Source: Chthonomonas sp. UBA2362
GTDB lineage: Bacteria > Armatimonadota > Fimbriimonadia > Fimbriimonadales > Fimbriimonadaceae
NCBI GenBank assembly: GCA_002344135.1
Contig: DDTO01000001.1
Span: 62,001 to 126,000, forward strand
DNA length: 64,000 nucleotides
Direction: 5' to 3'
Part shown: piece by piece, positions 45,230 to 55,064 of the stretch
How positions within the stretch are numbered: position 1 is the first letter of the stretch
How the letters are laid out: every line of letters starts with the position of its first letter
Notes under the pieces: model-generated
Database searches by the model: none
What the model saw: only the letters and a program-made list of their open reading frames with translations
Told to the model about the DNA's origin: nothing
Program-made: the position numbers and the translations under genes

Positions 45230-46372
45230 ATGCCAGTAGAAAACGGGCTGAATGCCCAGCCGAGAAGAGGAAAGCCGATCACGGTGCGCAATACCGCGCG
45301 ACCGCCTTACTCGGCTGTCGCCGCCCAGGCGCTCATCGATGATCCGAGCGTCGAGCCGGGTGAAGACGACCTTCTCGAACTGGCGGAAGGCGACGAAGAG
45401 GTAGAGGAGGAAGTCGTTGCTCCTCCGGTCCACGACGACAGCGAAGAACTGGAGATGTGGATGCGGCAGACGCGGCGCGCGCACCTGCTGACGCCGGCCC
45501 AGGAAGAAGAACTGGCCAAGCGCGTCCAGGCGCGGGATCTCGTCGAAACCGGCAAACTGGCCGAACTCGCCAAGCTGCACCAGCGCGAGAACGACTTCAC
45601 CGAGGAGGAACTCAAGTGGATCGTGAAGTCGGGGCTCGCGGCCAAGCAGCACCTGATCGAATCGAACCTTCGCCTCGTGGTATCCATCGCGAAGAAGTAC
45701 AACGCGCGAGGCATCCCCCTTGCCGACCTCATCCAGGAAGGCAACCTGGGGCTCATCCGTGCGGTCGAAAAGTTCGACTGGCGCAAGGGCTTCCGGTTCA
45801 GCACGTACGCCACTTGGTGGATTCGCCGCGCGATCGCTCGCGCGATCATCAACCAGGGGCGGACGATCCGCATCCCGGTTTACGTCGCCGAACTGATCAA
45901 CAAGGTCATGAAGACGGCCAACCGCCTTCAGCAGGACCTGCATCGCGAGGCCTCGCCAGACGAGGTCGCCGTCGAAGTCAACATGACGAGCGACCGGGTG
46001 CAGGAAATGATGCGGGTCGCCGTGGAGCCGCTGTCGCTGGAAACGCCGGTCGGCGAGAAGGACAACAGTTCGATCGGGGACTTCATCCCCTCGAACAACA
46101 TGCCTTCGCCCGGCGACGTGACCTGGACGCTGATCCGGCGCGAAGAGATCGACGGCATCCTGGGTCGCCTCACCTCCCGCGAGCGCGACGTAGTGCGCCT
46201 ACGGTTCGGCCTCGACGACGGACGGTCGCGAACGCTGGAAGAAGTGGGCTCCGCACTGAACGTCACCCGCGAACGGGTGCGCCAGATCGAGCTTCGCGCG
46301 ATGAAGAAGCTGCGCCACATCGGCCAGGAGCTGACCGCGCAGGGCTTCATGATCACGCCGACGCCGAACTAA
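45230..46372 (+). CDS. rpoD: RNA polymerase sigma-70 factor (RpoD/SigA type)
   Basis: Primary-type sigma factor, 380 residues. Acidic N-terminal ~75 residues (short region 1.1-like). Region 1.2 begins DDSEELEMWMRQTRRAHLL. Region 2 is complete: KQHLIESNLRLVVSIAKKY, LIQEGNLGLIRAVEKFDW, GFRFSTYATWWIRRAIARAI. Region 3: DEVAVEVNMTSDRVQEMM. Region 4: LTSRERDVVRLRFGL, TLEEVGSALNVTRERVRQIE. The ATG is fixed by an in-frame stop just upstream. The GGAGG at 45211 is rather far from the ATG (14 bases). Confidence 0.95.
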   Translation: MPVENGLNAQPRRGKPITVRNTARPPYSAVAAQALIDDPSVEPGEDDLLELAEGDEEVEEEVVAPPVHDDSEELEMWMRQTRRAHLLTPAQEEELAKRVQARDLVETGKLAELAKLHQRENDFTEEELKWIVKSGLAAKQHLIESNLRLVVSIAKKYNARGIPLADLIQEGNLGLIRAVEKFDWRKGFRFSTYATWWIRRAIARAIINQGRTIRIPVYVAELINKVMKTANRLQQDLHREASPDEVAVEVNMTSDRVQEMMRVAVEPLSLETPVGEKDNSSIGDFIPSNNMPSPGDVTWTLIRREEIDGILGRLTSRERDVVRLRFGLDDGRSRTLEEVGSALNVTRERVRQIELRAMKKLRHIGQELTAQGFMITPTPN

Positions 46373-46385
46373 TCCCAACGATGAA

Positions 46386-46408
46386 TCCCTCTCGCAGAGC
46401 GAGAGGGA
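46386..46408 (+). terminator. Hairpin after the sigma-factor gene
   Basis: Perfect 10-bp stem TCCCTCTCGC/GCGAGAGGGA with an AGA loop, 13 nt after the stop codon. No T-run follows, so termination would be Rho-independent only weakly; it may act as an mRNA end structure. Confidence 0.5.
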
Positions 46409-46441
46409 CCTTCGCCGCATAGCGTGCGAAGAGGGAAAGTG

Positions 46442-46611
46442 ATAGCCCCTTCCTTTCGCTATCCGAGAGGAAAGGCGTTGGGGATGGAGGGTCCGGTATT
46501 ACTCCCCCTGCCGGCACGGGCTACGCCCGGCCAGCTTCCCCCTCGTTTCAAACGAGGGGGAGTTATAGCCCCTTCCTTTCGCCATGCGAGAGGAAGGGGT
46601 TGGGGATGGAG
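46442..46611. repeat. Two copies of a ~48-bp repeat with a central hairpin
   Basis: Copy 1 46442-46489 and copy 2 46565-46611 share ATAGCCCCTTCCTTTCGC, GAGAGGAA and GTTGGGGATGGAG with a one-base length difference. Between them, 46538-46560 is a near-perfect hairpin, CCCCCTCGTTT-C-AAACGAGGGGG. Arrangement suggests a compact intergenic repeat unit of the type often seen scattered through such genomes. Not coding. Confidence 0.6.
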
Positions 46612-46652
46612 AGCAAGGGCACTCCGTCCGATGACTCAATTGCAAAAGACGG

Positions 46653-48137
46653 CTAGTCGTCGCCGACGAGGCCGAAGTTCTGTGAAAGGACGGCGTAGTC
46701 GGCGATCGTTACTTCTTCGTCGCCGTTCAAGTCGGCGTTCTCCACCCACCCTGGATCACCGGGGCTGGAGCCGAACGAGGCAGAGAGTATCGCGTAGTCG
46801 CCAACCGCGATCTCATTGTCCTCGTCGACATCTCCATTGGTCAGGCGCAGCAGGATCCCGTTTACGTTTCCATTGCTCGTATCGATGTCCACGCTGCGTC
46901 GAAGCCAATGGGTGTGCTTGAGAGAAAACGCATAGGGTCCGTCTTGCGCAGGGCCGACCGCGGTAAATCGACCGTGCGCGTCCAGCGGGACGGGGATCGA
47001 CCGCACAACCGCCCGGCTGGCCAGGTCGAGAAACTCGAACGTGACCGACGAGGGCAAGGTTGCCTCCGGGAGCAACTCCCGAAACTCGACCCGGCCGCTG
47101 ACAGTGGCGGGACCGGTGTCCGTAATGTCGCCGATGCGGGCCATCCAGAAACTCGGAGACTCAGATCCGTATCGTCCGAATCCGATGATCGTACGTCCAT
47201 CGGCGCTGATCCACGGGCTCGAAGGAATTCCATCGAGGTCTTCGTTAAAGCGCCAGTTATAGGCTTCGTCGACCCCATTTGAGGCCAGATAGTCTCGTAG
47301 GGCGATCTTGCCCGTCGTAGCAGACCAGAGAAATGGGTCGGGACCGAAGATCGGCATGGTCTGCCAGCCAACGATGACTTTTCCGTCGCGGCTCGCCGAC
47401 GTCGCGCGAGAGGGGCCGCTCAGTCCGAATCCCAAGTCGAAGGGCGGTCCTCCAGCCGGCCACACCCGTGCGAGGTCACCAAACGTCGTCGTGCGGAATC
47501 CCACCAGGTGGGTCCCATTCGGCGAAACCCCATGAAGGTTGACACTTCCACTCGACTGGACGGTTACGATGGGAACGAATCCGGTCCCCGGGCTCCACAG
47601 TCCGATGACCGGCCATTGCTGAGCGACCAAACGACCATCCTCCGTCACCAGCCCTCGCCCGAGGTTCCCCGTATAGAGGACGGGATCGAGCAGCTGCCAG
47701 CCCGATCCGTTCGACCAATAATGCTGCTCAGAGTAGGCCACTTGGCCATCCGGAGAGATCGCGTACACCACGGGATCGCCCGTCCCGCCTATCTGGACTC
47801 TCGATCCGCCGCGATCCCAGAGATGCGACGCCGTAGCACCTTGTGACGTCGAGGTTGCAACGGCGAAACGGTCACCCGTCGCGCTCACACCTCGGGGGAT
47901 CACCATCGAATTGCCCGGAATCTCAAGTAAGTGGAACTGCCCTTCGTGCCAATAGAATCCGTCGCCGCCGTACAGGTTGGTTCCTGCGAATGTTTCTAGA
48001 TCTCGCGACGCCCCGGTCACCAGCGGCTGATTGTTGCCGAGTACGCGTCCGAGGTCGGTCAGCGTGACCTGACCGATTGCGGGAAGTGTACAGACCGCAA
48101 TCAGGGTGGTCGCGAGGACGAGCTGTCGATGAAGCAT
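46653..48137 (-). CDS. Secreted HAF-repeat-like protein with dockerin-type end
   Basis: ATG 48137 (MLHRQLVLATTLIAVCTL) begins a signal peptide ending AIGQ, with AAAGGA seven bases upstream; the frame from 48278 is longer but not coding-like. Residues ~30-320 are repeats of a phrase like VYAISPDGQVAY, LHGVSPNGTHLVGF and ASRDGKVIVGW, as in HAF (uncharacterised extracellular) repeat proteins. Residues ~350-420 form a beta sandwich. Near the C-terminus two Ca-binding dockerin-like loops stand out: NGDVDEDNEIAVGDYAILS and NADLNGDEEVTIADYAVLS. 494 residues. No cohesin is seen in the window. Confidence 0.75.
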   Translation of the reverse strand: MLHRQLVLATTLIAVCTLPAIGQVTLTDLGRVLGNNQPLVTGASRDLETFAGTNLYGGDGFYWHEGQFHLLEIPGNSMVIPRGVSATGDRFAVATSTSQGATASHLWDRGGSRVQIGGTGDPVVYAISPDGQVAYSEQHYWSNGSGWQLLDPVLYTGNLGRGLVTEDGRLVAQQWPVIGLWSPGTGFVPIVTVQSSGSVNLHGVSPNGTHLVGFRTTTFGDLARVWPAGGPPFDLGFGLSGPSRATSASRDGKVIVGWQTMPIFGPDPFLWSATTGKIALRDYLASNGVDEAYNWRFNEDLDGIPSSPWISADGRTIIGFGRYGSESPSFWMARIGDITDTGPATVSGRVEFRELLPEATLPSSVTFEFLDLASRAVVRSIPVPLDAHGRFTAVGPAQDGPYAFSLKHTHWLRRSVDIDTSNGNVNGILLRLTNGDVDEDNEIAVGDYAILSASFGSSPGDPGWVENADLNGDEEVTIADYAVLSQNFGLVGDD

Positions 48138-48280
48138 GATCCGTGTCCTTTCTGGGAGACGCGAGTACGGAAGTATTATAGAGGGACTCCCCCCATTGAG
48201 ACCAGCGAGCCCTCCCCATCGAAGCACCGTCCTTTTACCGGGATTTTCGAGATCGCTTCTCCATTGGTGCTCGCCCACTG

Positions 48281-48300
48281 TATACTGAGAATACGTATTC
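48281..48300 (+). promoter_or_regulatory. -10-like TATACT and a palindrome upstream of the PEP-CTERM gene
   Basis: TATACT at 48281-48286 and GAATACGTATTC at 48289-48300 lie about 45-60 nt before the gene. No good -35 is found at 16-18 bp. The palindrome core repeats the one before the sigma-factor gene. Confidence 0.35.
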
Positions 48301-48344
48301 TGATCGCGGCTCAGCCGTGAGACCTAATTGCCAGGAGAAGCAAC

Positions 48345-49025
48345 ATGAAAAAGATTCTCGTTCTCGCCGGAATGGTCGTTGCCTTCGGTGCGCAGGCTAC
48401 CGTTTACACGGACTCGGTCAACGACGTCATCGTGCCCGGATCGCCGTTCCCGCACATGGACATCTCGGGAATGGAGATCACGAACGACCTCAGTTCCATC
48501 ACCTTCCGCTTCGATCTCGCGGGCGACCCAGTCGTGACGGATTGGGGCAAGTACATGGTGATCATTGACAGCGCCCCCGGTGGCGACCCTGTAAGCAATG
48601 GTTGGGTTCGCCCGATCTCGATGGCGAGCGGCGCAGACAGTTGGCTCGGTTCGTGGGTCGACGGGGGCAACGGCTTCGAGAACCGATCGTACACCGGTGG
48701 AAGCTGGGTCCTGAGCGGAGCGACTTACAACAGCACCCCCGGCATGTCGATCTCGAAGAACAGTTCGTCCGTCACGCTCAGCCTGCTCTTGTCCGACCTC
48801 GGACTCGGTGTCGGCGACACCTTCTTTTTTGACGCCTTTAGTAGCGGCGGTGGTGGTGGCGACGGAGCGGTGGACTCGCTGGGCAATCCCAATCCCCAGA
48901 TTGCCAACTGGGGCGACCACAGCTTCGCCTTTCCGCAGGCTTACACGGTCGTTCCGGAGCCAGGCACTCTGACAGCCCTCGGACTGGGGGCTCTTGCGCT
49001 GCTTCGGCGACGACGCGCCCGCTAG
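48345..49025 (+). CDS. PEP-CTERM sorting-domain protein
   Basis: 226 residues, ATG with AGGAG nine bases upstream. Signal peptide ~1-19 (MKKILVLAGMVVAFGAQA). The middle is a beta-rich domain of unknown function, with Gly/Ser-rich loop SSGGGGGDG near 170. The C-terminus has VPEPGTLTALGLGALALL followed by RRRRAR, a standard PEP-CTERM anchor that an exosortase would process for surface delivery. No exosortase gene is present in this window. Promoter-like elements lie just upstream. Confidence 0.88.
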   Translation: MKKILVLAGMVVAFGAQATVYTDSVNDVIVPGSPFPHMDISGMEITNDLSSITFRFDLAGDPVVTDWGKYMVIIDSAPGGDPVSNGWVRPISMASGADSWLGSWVDGGNGFENRSYTGGSWVLSGATYNSTPGMSISKNSSSVTLSLLLSDLGLGVGDTFFFDAFSSGGGGGDGAVDSLGNPNPQIANWGDHSFAFPQAYTVVPEPGTLTALGLGALALLRRRRAR

Positions 49026-49050
49026 ATTCAAGGGCACCACGGCAGCGGGT

Positions 49051-49608
49051 CTACGGAAGTGGGCCCGCCGCCTTCTTTTTCGGTGACACGACATACAGCA
49101 TCAGGGCAACCGGATCGCCGACCTTGGCCCACGAATGACAGCTTAGGCATTCCCGCTTCGAGAGCCGGACGGGTCGAATCTCGACGAAAACATCCTTCTT
49201 GCGGATGACAAGCGGCTTAGCCTTGGTCGAGGCGAATCGCTTTACCGCCGACGCCAAGACACCCTCGTCGATCTTGGGAAAGTCCTCCGGCTCGACGGCG
49301 CTCGTCCCGTTCGGTAAGCGACGGTAGCGGTTCGAAAGGGTAGCGGCTTTTAGAGACTCGCCTCTGCACCCGAAGAGCGACACCGTAGTCACCCAGGCCT
49401 CGCTGCGATAGCCAGGATCGCCGCCTTGTCTACGGTGGTGCCCGATCTCGCTACTCTCGACCCGCGACGTGCCGAAAATCCCCGCCTTCGCCAGTTCCAA
49501 GTCCGCAAACTGACTCTGGTAGTAGGCGTCCATTGCCGTTACGACATCCTCTGGCCGACGAAAATCTGCCTGCAACGCGCAGAGAGCCATGACGGTCACT
49601 GCAATCAT
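49051..49608 (-). CDS. Exported monoheme c-type protein
   Basis: I chose ATG 49608 (MIAVTVMALCALQADF), which starts a signal peptide; ATG 49671 is a longer option. 185 residues. One heme motif, ECLSCHSWAKVGD, sits near the C-terminus, after RKKDVFVEIRPVRLSKR; this layout resembles the small c-type heme family of the DUF3365/Tll0287 kind, but the match is loose. Substrate and partner unknown. Divergent from the lipoprotein gene with a 65-nt gap. Confidence 0.6.
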   Translation of the reverse strand: MIAVTVMALCALQADFRRPEDVVTAMDAYYQSQFADLELAKAGIFGTSRVESSEIGHHRRQGGDPGYRSEAWVTTVSLFGCRGESLKAATLSNRYRRLPNGTSAVEPEDFPKIDEGVLASAVKRFASTKAKPLVIRKKDVFVEIRPVRLSKRECLSCHSWAKVGDPVALMLYVVSPKKKAAGPLP

Positions 49609-49673
49609 CTCGACACGTTCTACCACCTTTGACGGCGCGTGTGTATCCCGAAACCCGGAGTATTCTTCCATTG

Positions 49674-50201
49674 ATGCGTGGAGGCGTTCTGATGGTGGCG
49701 GTCATGCTGGTGGGCTGTCGGGGCACACCGCCACCCGTTTCCCCAGCGACCCGCCTCTCTCCGCCGACGGGAACGGGACAGGATTGGATGACCGCCCGAG
49801 AGGCCCTTGCGGCTTTTCGAGTGCTCGAGCGCCGCGGAGGGGCGCCAGAGTCGATTCGGTTTACTGTGGCAAAGCGACGAAGCGACCTCGGTGGCGTTGT
49901 TCTGCAACTGAGCGATCCGACGCGACCCGCCCGCAAAGTTCTCGTCGATGTGGGCCCTGACCGCCAAACTGCGCTCGGATCAGTGGATGTGTTCCGAGGG
50001 GATCAAGGGGCGTTTCGACTCGCGACTTGCCTCGAGGACCTTGCTCAGCGCTCGAAGGAACCGTTGGCCCTACTCGAGCTACGTCCTATGAGTAGCGGCA
50101 TCGAGGTCTTCGCACTCGGCTTCCCCGGCATGCCTGGCACCAGTCGAACGTATACGTTTGACTCGCTCGGCAAGCTAGTGAGCGAGTCGAGTTCCGAGTA
50201 G
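49674..50201 (+). CDS. Putative lipoprotein of unknown function
   Basis: 175 residues. ATG 49674 gives MRGGVLMVAVMLVGCRGTPP: a lipobox (LVGC), so it is lipidated at the Cys. After a Pro-rich linker, residues ~40-175 look like a small alpha/beta domain (WMTAREALAAFRVLERRG, KVLVDVGPDRQTALGSVDVF). No known motif. The frame is open from 49629, and the choice of start depends on the lipobox. Confidence 0.65.
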   Translation: MRGGVLMVAVMLVGCRGTPPPVSPATRLSPPTGTGQDWMTAREALAAFRVLERRGGAPESIRFTVAKRRSDLGGVVLQLSDPTRPARKVLVDVGPDRQTALGSVDVFRGDQGAFRLATCLEDLAQRSKEPLALLELRPMSSGIEVFALGFPGMPGTSRTYTFDSLGKLVSESSSE

Positions 50202-50221
50202 CTGTTGAGAGCCGCGTACCT

Positions 50222-50578
50222 TCACTTCTGGTTCCACGTGACCAGCACGTGCAGGCGAGGGGGTCGGCCGTCTGTCTCTTCGACCTTCACGGTCTTCAAG
50301 CGCACACCGCAAACTTCGTCGGACTGCTCGTCAGACGATAGCCCAATGAAGTGGCTCTCGCCCTTACAGGAGACCTCGACGATTCCCCCGTCCTGATGGC
50401 TGCAGAACCACAGCTTCGCGCGCCCGCCGCCGACCACCACAGAACCGCCGAGCCAAATGGCTGCGGTCTGAGGGCTCTTCGCGAAGTCACCGAACTGACC
50501 GATGCGTGCGATGACGTAGGTCGTCCCGACCAGGGCGGCCGGGCAGATCAAAAGCGCCAAGAAGGTCCGAGTTGTCAT
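50222..50578 (-). CDS. Small membrane-anchored protein of unknown function
   Basis: ATG 50578 (MTTRTFLALLICPAALVGTTYV) begins an N-terminal hydrophobic segment, then ~75 soluble residues, with no motif I recognise; the longer frame from 50692 has no signal-like start. The stop is 20 nt from the convergent lipoprotein stop. Function unknown. Confidence 0.45.
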   Translation of the reverse strand: MTTRTFLALLICPAALVGTTYVIARIGQFGDFAKSPQTAAIWLGGSVVVGGGRAKLWFCSHQDGGIVEVSCKGESHFIGLSSDEQSDEVCGVRLKTVKVEETDGRPPRLHVLVTWNQK

Positions 50579-50849
50579 GTACTGATTCTCGGCAAGCAAC
50601 CCAGACTTTCCAGTTCCGTTCCTCAGCGGAAAGAGAAAGGTCAAGGGGATCGGGTTCGAATGGCCCCGCTTCGAACCTGGAGTCGACCACAACCCCTAGG
50701 ACGGGTGGTTCGGACCTGGCGCCGAGAGTTTGATAGTTACGCACGGCGTGGATCGGACTTTGTACCCACACGGGGCGTTCGCCGGTGAATTCGCAATTCC
50801 TCTTGACTCGTAGGCGGAGACGAAATCTCTGCCGCCAAGGAGATCAAGC

Positions 50850-51206
50850 ATGTTCAGCAACAAGAAAACCCGACTCGCCGTCTTCGCAGGACTCGGAGCG
50901 GTCGCCGCCGTCGCCGTGGCTGCCCAAAGCTACGCAGTCTTTTCGGGGACCCTGACCCCCGACCACTACCGAGAGCACGTCTACAAGATCGGCCCCGGCG
51001 AGTGGCGTGTCACCGCCGTCAACGAGATCTCTGGAGACCTCGACATCGAAGTTTACAACGAGAGCGGGCGTCGAATCGCCTGGGACGTTCTGCCTGACAA
51101 CCTCCCGGTTGCGTCGTTCAGCAATTCGCGCACTCAACTCATCACCGTACGCGTCATCAACGCGAGCCCTTCACGCGCCGCCGACTACACCGGCGTCATC
51201 GAGTAG
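50850..51206 (+). CDS. Small exported protein of unknown function
   Basis: 118 residues with AAGGAG nine bases before the ATG. Signal or anchor ~10-27 (LAVFAGLGAVAAVAVAA), then an 88-residue beta-rich domain (GEWRVTAVNEISGDLDIEVYNESG). Reads like a small pilin-like or sandwich-fold secreted protein, but no family is assigned. The 271-nt gap upstream holds no clear second gene. A strong hairpin follows it. Confidence 0.6.
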   Translation: MFSNKKTRLAVFAGLGAVAAVAVAAQSYAVFSGTLTPDHYREHVYKIGPGEWRVTAVNEISGDLDIEVYNESGRRIAWDVLPDNLPVASFSNSRTQLITVRVINASPSRAADYTGVIE

Positions 51207-51227
51207 GTTCCGATCGAGGTTTGCCGA

Positions 51228-51257
51228 CGAAGGCCACCCAAGCATGGGTGGCCTTCG
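51228..51257 (+). terminator. Terminator hairpin between the small exported gene and fusA
   Basis: Perfect 13-bp stem, CGAAGGCCACCCA / TGGGTGGCCTTCG, with loop AGCA, followed by GTTTG. It lies in the convergent gap (80 nt) and can fold in either transcript; the T-run is short. Confidence 0.6.
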
Positions 51258-51286
51258 GTTTGAATGAACGGATCGAACAACGGAGC

Positions 51287-53416
<2,130 letters not shown>

Positions 53417-53453
53417 ATTCTTTTCTCTTCGGGCGAGGCGTGTCGGATTCACC

Positions 53454-53478
53454 AAAACGCCCCGGCATCGTCGGGGCG
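53454..53478 (-). terminator. Terminator-like hairpin in the fusA leader
   Basis: On the minus strand: stem CGCCCCG / CGGGGCG with a seven-base loop (ACGATGC), followed by TTTT. It ends 37 nt before the fusA ATG. There is no minus-strand gene within 4.4 kb upstream, so it is probably not the end of another gene and may attenuate fusA. Rest of the 408-nt gap holds the inverted-repeat element below. Confidence 0.6.
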
Positions 53479-53671
53479 CGTCTTCGGTCTCAGATGATGT
53501 GATCGGTTCGTTAAGTGCCGATAAAAACTCCTCGATGCTCGGATCGCGCTCGACGCTCGAATTCCGGAGGCTATTTTGACCGTTCCGGACTCGGAATGTC
53601 AAGGTGGGCCGAGGCTAAATCGGTGTGGAGCGGGCGGCGTTCTCTGCGGTTCCGTCGTCCCTACCTGCCTA

Positions 53672-53766
53672 CCGTCATCCCGACCGAAGCGAAGCGAAGC
53701 GGAGGGATCGTCGCGCTTCGGCATCCGCTCGTCCACGACGATCCGTCGGCAGGCTCGGGATGACGG
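53672..53766. repeat. Small element bounded by a 12-bp inverted repeat
   Basis: Ends are CCGTCATCCCGA (53672-53683) and TCGGGATGACGG (53755-53766), an exact inverted repeat around a 71-nt centre that includes GAAGCGAAGCGAAGC. It has no coding frame. Similar 'GTCATCCC...GGGATGAC' elements are common dispersed palindromes in bacterial genomes. Confidence 0.6.
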
Positions 53767-53824
53767 ACATCCTCACGCTCCTGCCAACTCTCTCACGCGG
53801 ATCATACGTCCAACTCCTTGTCAG

Positions 53825-54829
53825 ATGAAACACATCACGGTCGCCATTCTGCTCTGTAGCGTCGCTTGTGGACGGGCAGAGATCATACAGCGCGTTGTCT
53901 GGTCCGTGAATGGCCACGCGCCTTTCAAAAAGGTTCAGGACATCGCGTTCAGCCGCGACGGCCTCGAGCTGGTCAGTGCGGGGGAGGACCGTTCCGTCCG
54001 TGTATGGAGCACGGCCGATGGAACCTTGCGCCGCCAGGTGACCGAGCTCCCCTCCGCCGTCGGAGCCGCGCGGCTCTCGCCCGACGGATCGCTTCTGGCC
54101 ACGTGCAGCTTCATTCACGAGGGGACCGAGCAGAGCGACCGAACGATCCGCATCTGGCGCTTTGCCGACCTCACGCCCCTCGCCGTCGTCACCGGCCACC
54201 CTCGCGGAATTCAAAACATCGCGTGGTCGCCCGATGGGGCGTGGATAGCCAGCGTCGACGTCGCCGGTACCGTACGCCTCGTTCGCACGAGCGATTGGAC
54301 GATCGTAGCGACTCAGACGAGTACATTTTGGCCCGTAATGGACGTCGAGTTCATCGGCAAAGGCTGGTTGGCCACCTTGAGTTTCGACGGCACCTTCCGA
54401 CGCCATCGCCTTCCCTCCCTCGAAGTGACTTGGCAAGACGACACGGCACTCCACTCGGTGTTCTCGTCCATGGCGATCGTGGACAATGGGCGCTGGGCGA
54501 CGCAAGTTTCGTTCAACCAAGTGGCCTGGTGGGACCTGAAGAACGATACTGTCGCCTACTCGCAAACGCAGATCACGCAGGCGTACTTCGCCAAACCGAC
54601 CCATTGGGGCAACTATGTCGTCTTCGGGGGCATCGGCGGCACGAAAGAAATCGAGTTCTGGGATATCAAAACCCGGCAGCGTGTGGCTATGTTCGATACC
54701 GACATCGCGGGGTTCGACGCTCCCTATGGGTTAGCGTTCGCTCCAGGAAGAAGCCTCTTTGCATACGGCACATTTCGCGGACGCGTCGTGCTGGCGACAT
54801 GGAACCGCCACGACCTGGCCAGGCACTAG
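53825..54829 (+). CDS. WD40-repeat-like secreted protein
   Basis: ATG 53825 (MKHITVAILLCSVACGRAE) starts a signal peptide; the longer frame from 53576 crosses the repeat and is not likely. Residues ~25-320 are WD40-type blades: DIAFSRDGLELVSAGEDRSVRVW, ARLSPDGSLLATCSF, NIAWSPDGAWIASVDVAGTVRL. The last blades are looser. Beta-propeller, no enzymatic motif. It is on the opposite strand to fusA and rpsG. 334 residues. Confidence 0.78.
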   Translation: MKHITVAILLCSVACGRAEIIQRVVWSVNGHAPFKKVQDIAFSRDGLELVSAGEDRSVRVWSTADGTLRRQVTELPSAVGAARLSPDGSLLATCSFIHEGTEQSDRTIRIWRFADLTPLAVVTGHPRGIQNIAWSPDGAWIASVDVAGTVRLVRTSDWTIVATQTSTFWPVMDVEFIGKGWLATLSFDGTFRRHRLPSLEVTWQDDTALHSVFSSMAIVDNGRWATQVSFNQVAWWDLKNDTVAYSQTQITQAYFAKPTHWGNYVVFGGIGGTKEIEFWDIKTRQRVAMFDTDIAGFDAPYGLAFAPGRSLFAYGTFRGRVVLATWNRHDLARH

Positions 54830-54936
54830 AGTTCTAGCCCACACATAGTCAGCGGATCGGGGGGCGCGATTCCGGACAGTTCCGTGCCTCCGACCATGCG
54901 AGTCGAACACCTAATCGCGCAGTTCCGAATCTGCAT

Positions 54937-54965
54937 TTGGCATTTCGCCGAAACCGCTGTATACT
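54937..54965 (+). promoter_or_regulatory. Strong sigma-70-type promoter
   Basis: TTGGCA at 54937-54942, exactly 17 bases, then TATACT at 54960-54965. Both boxes are near consensus. It drives the gene at 55065 with a ~90-nt leader that includes a C10 tract. Confidence 0.72.
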
Positions 54966-54988
54966 GATGGTATGTCCCGCTGCCCTCT

Positions 54989-54998
54989 CCCCCCCCCC
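54989..54998. repeat. Homopolymer tract C10
   Basis: Ten consecutive C, 24 nt downstream of the -10 box of the preceding promoter and 67 nt before the ATG at 55065. Within the predicted 5' leader. Length-variable tracts near promoters can switch expression. Confidence 0.75.
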
Positions 54999-55064
54999 TT
55001 CCCCGCTGATTTCGGAGTATCGCCGGTGCGCTGAGTTCGGCCGGTCCGCTCATGGAGGGCTGAC

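Noticed and set aside
53490..53500. CTGAGACC segment in the fusA leader as a riboswitch core
   Set aside because: It recalls part of the TPP riboswitch but the other conserved segment is missing, and it lies before a translation-factor gene.
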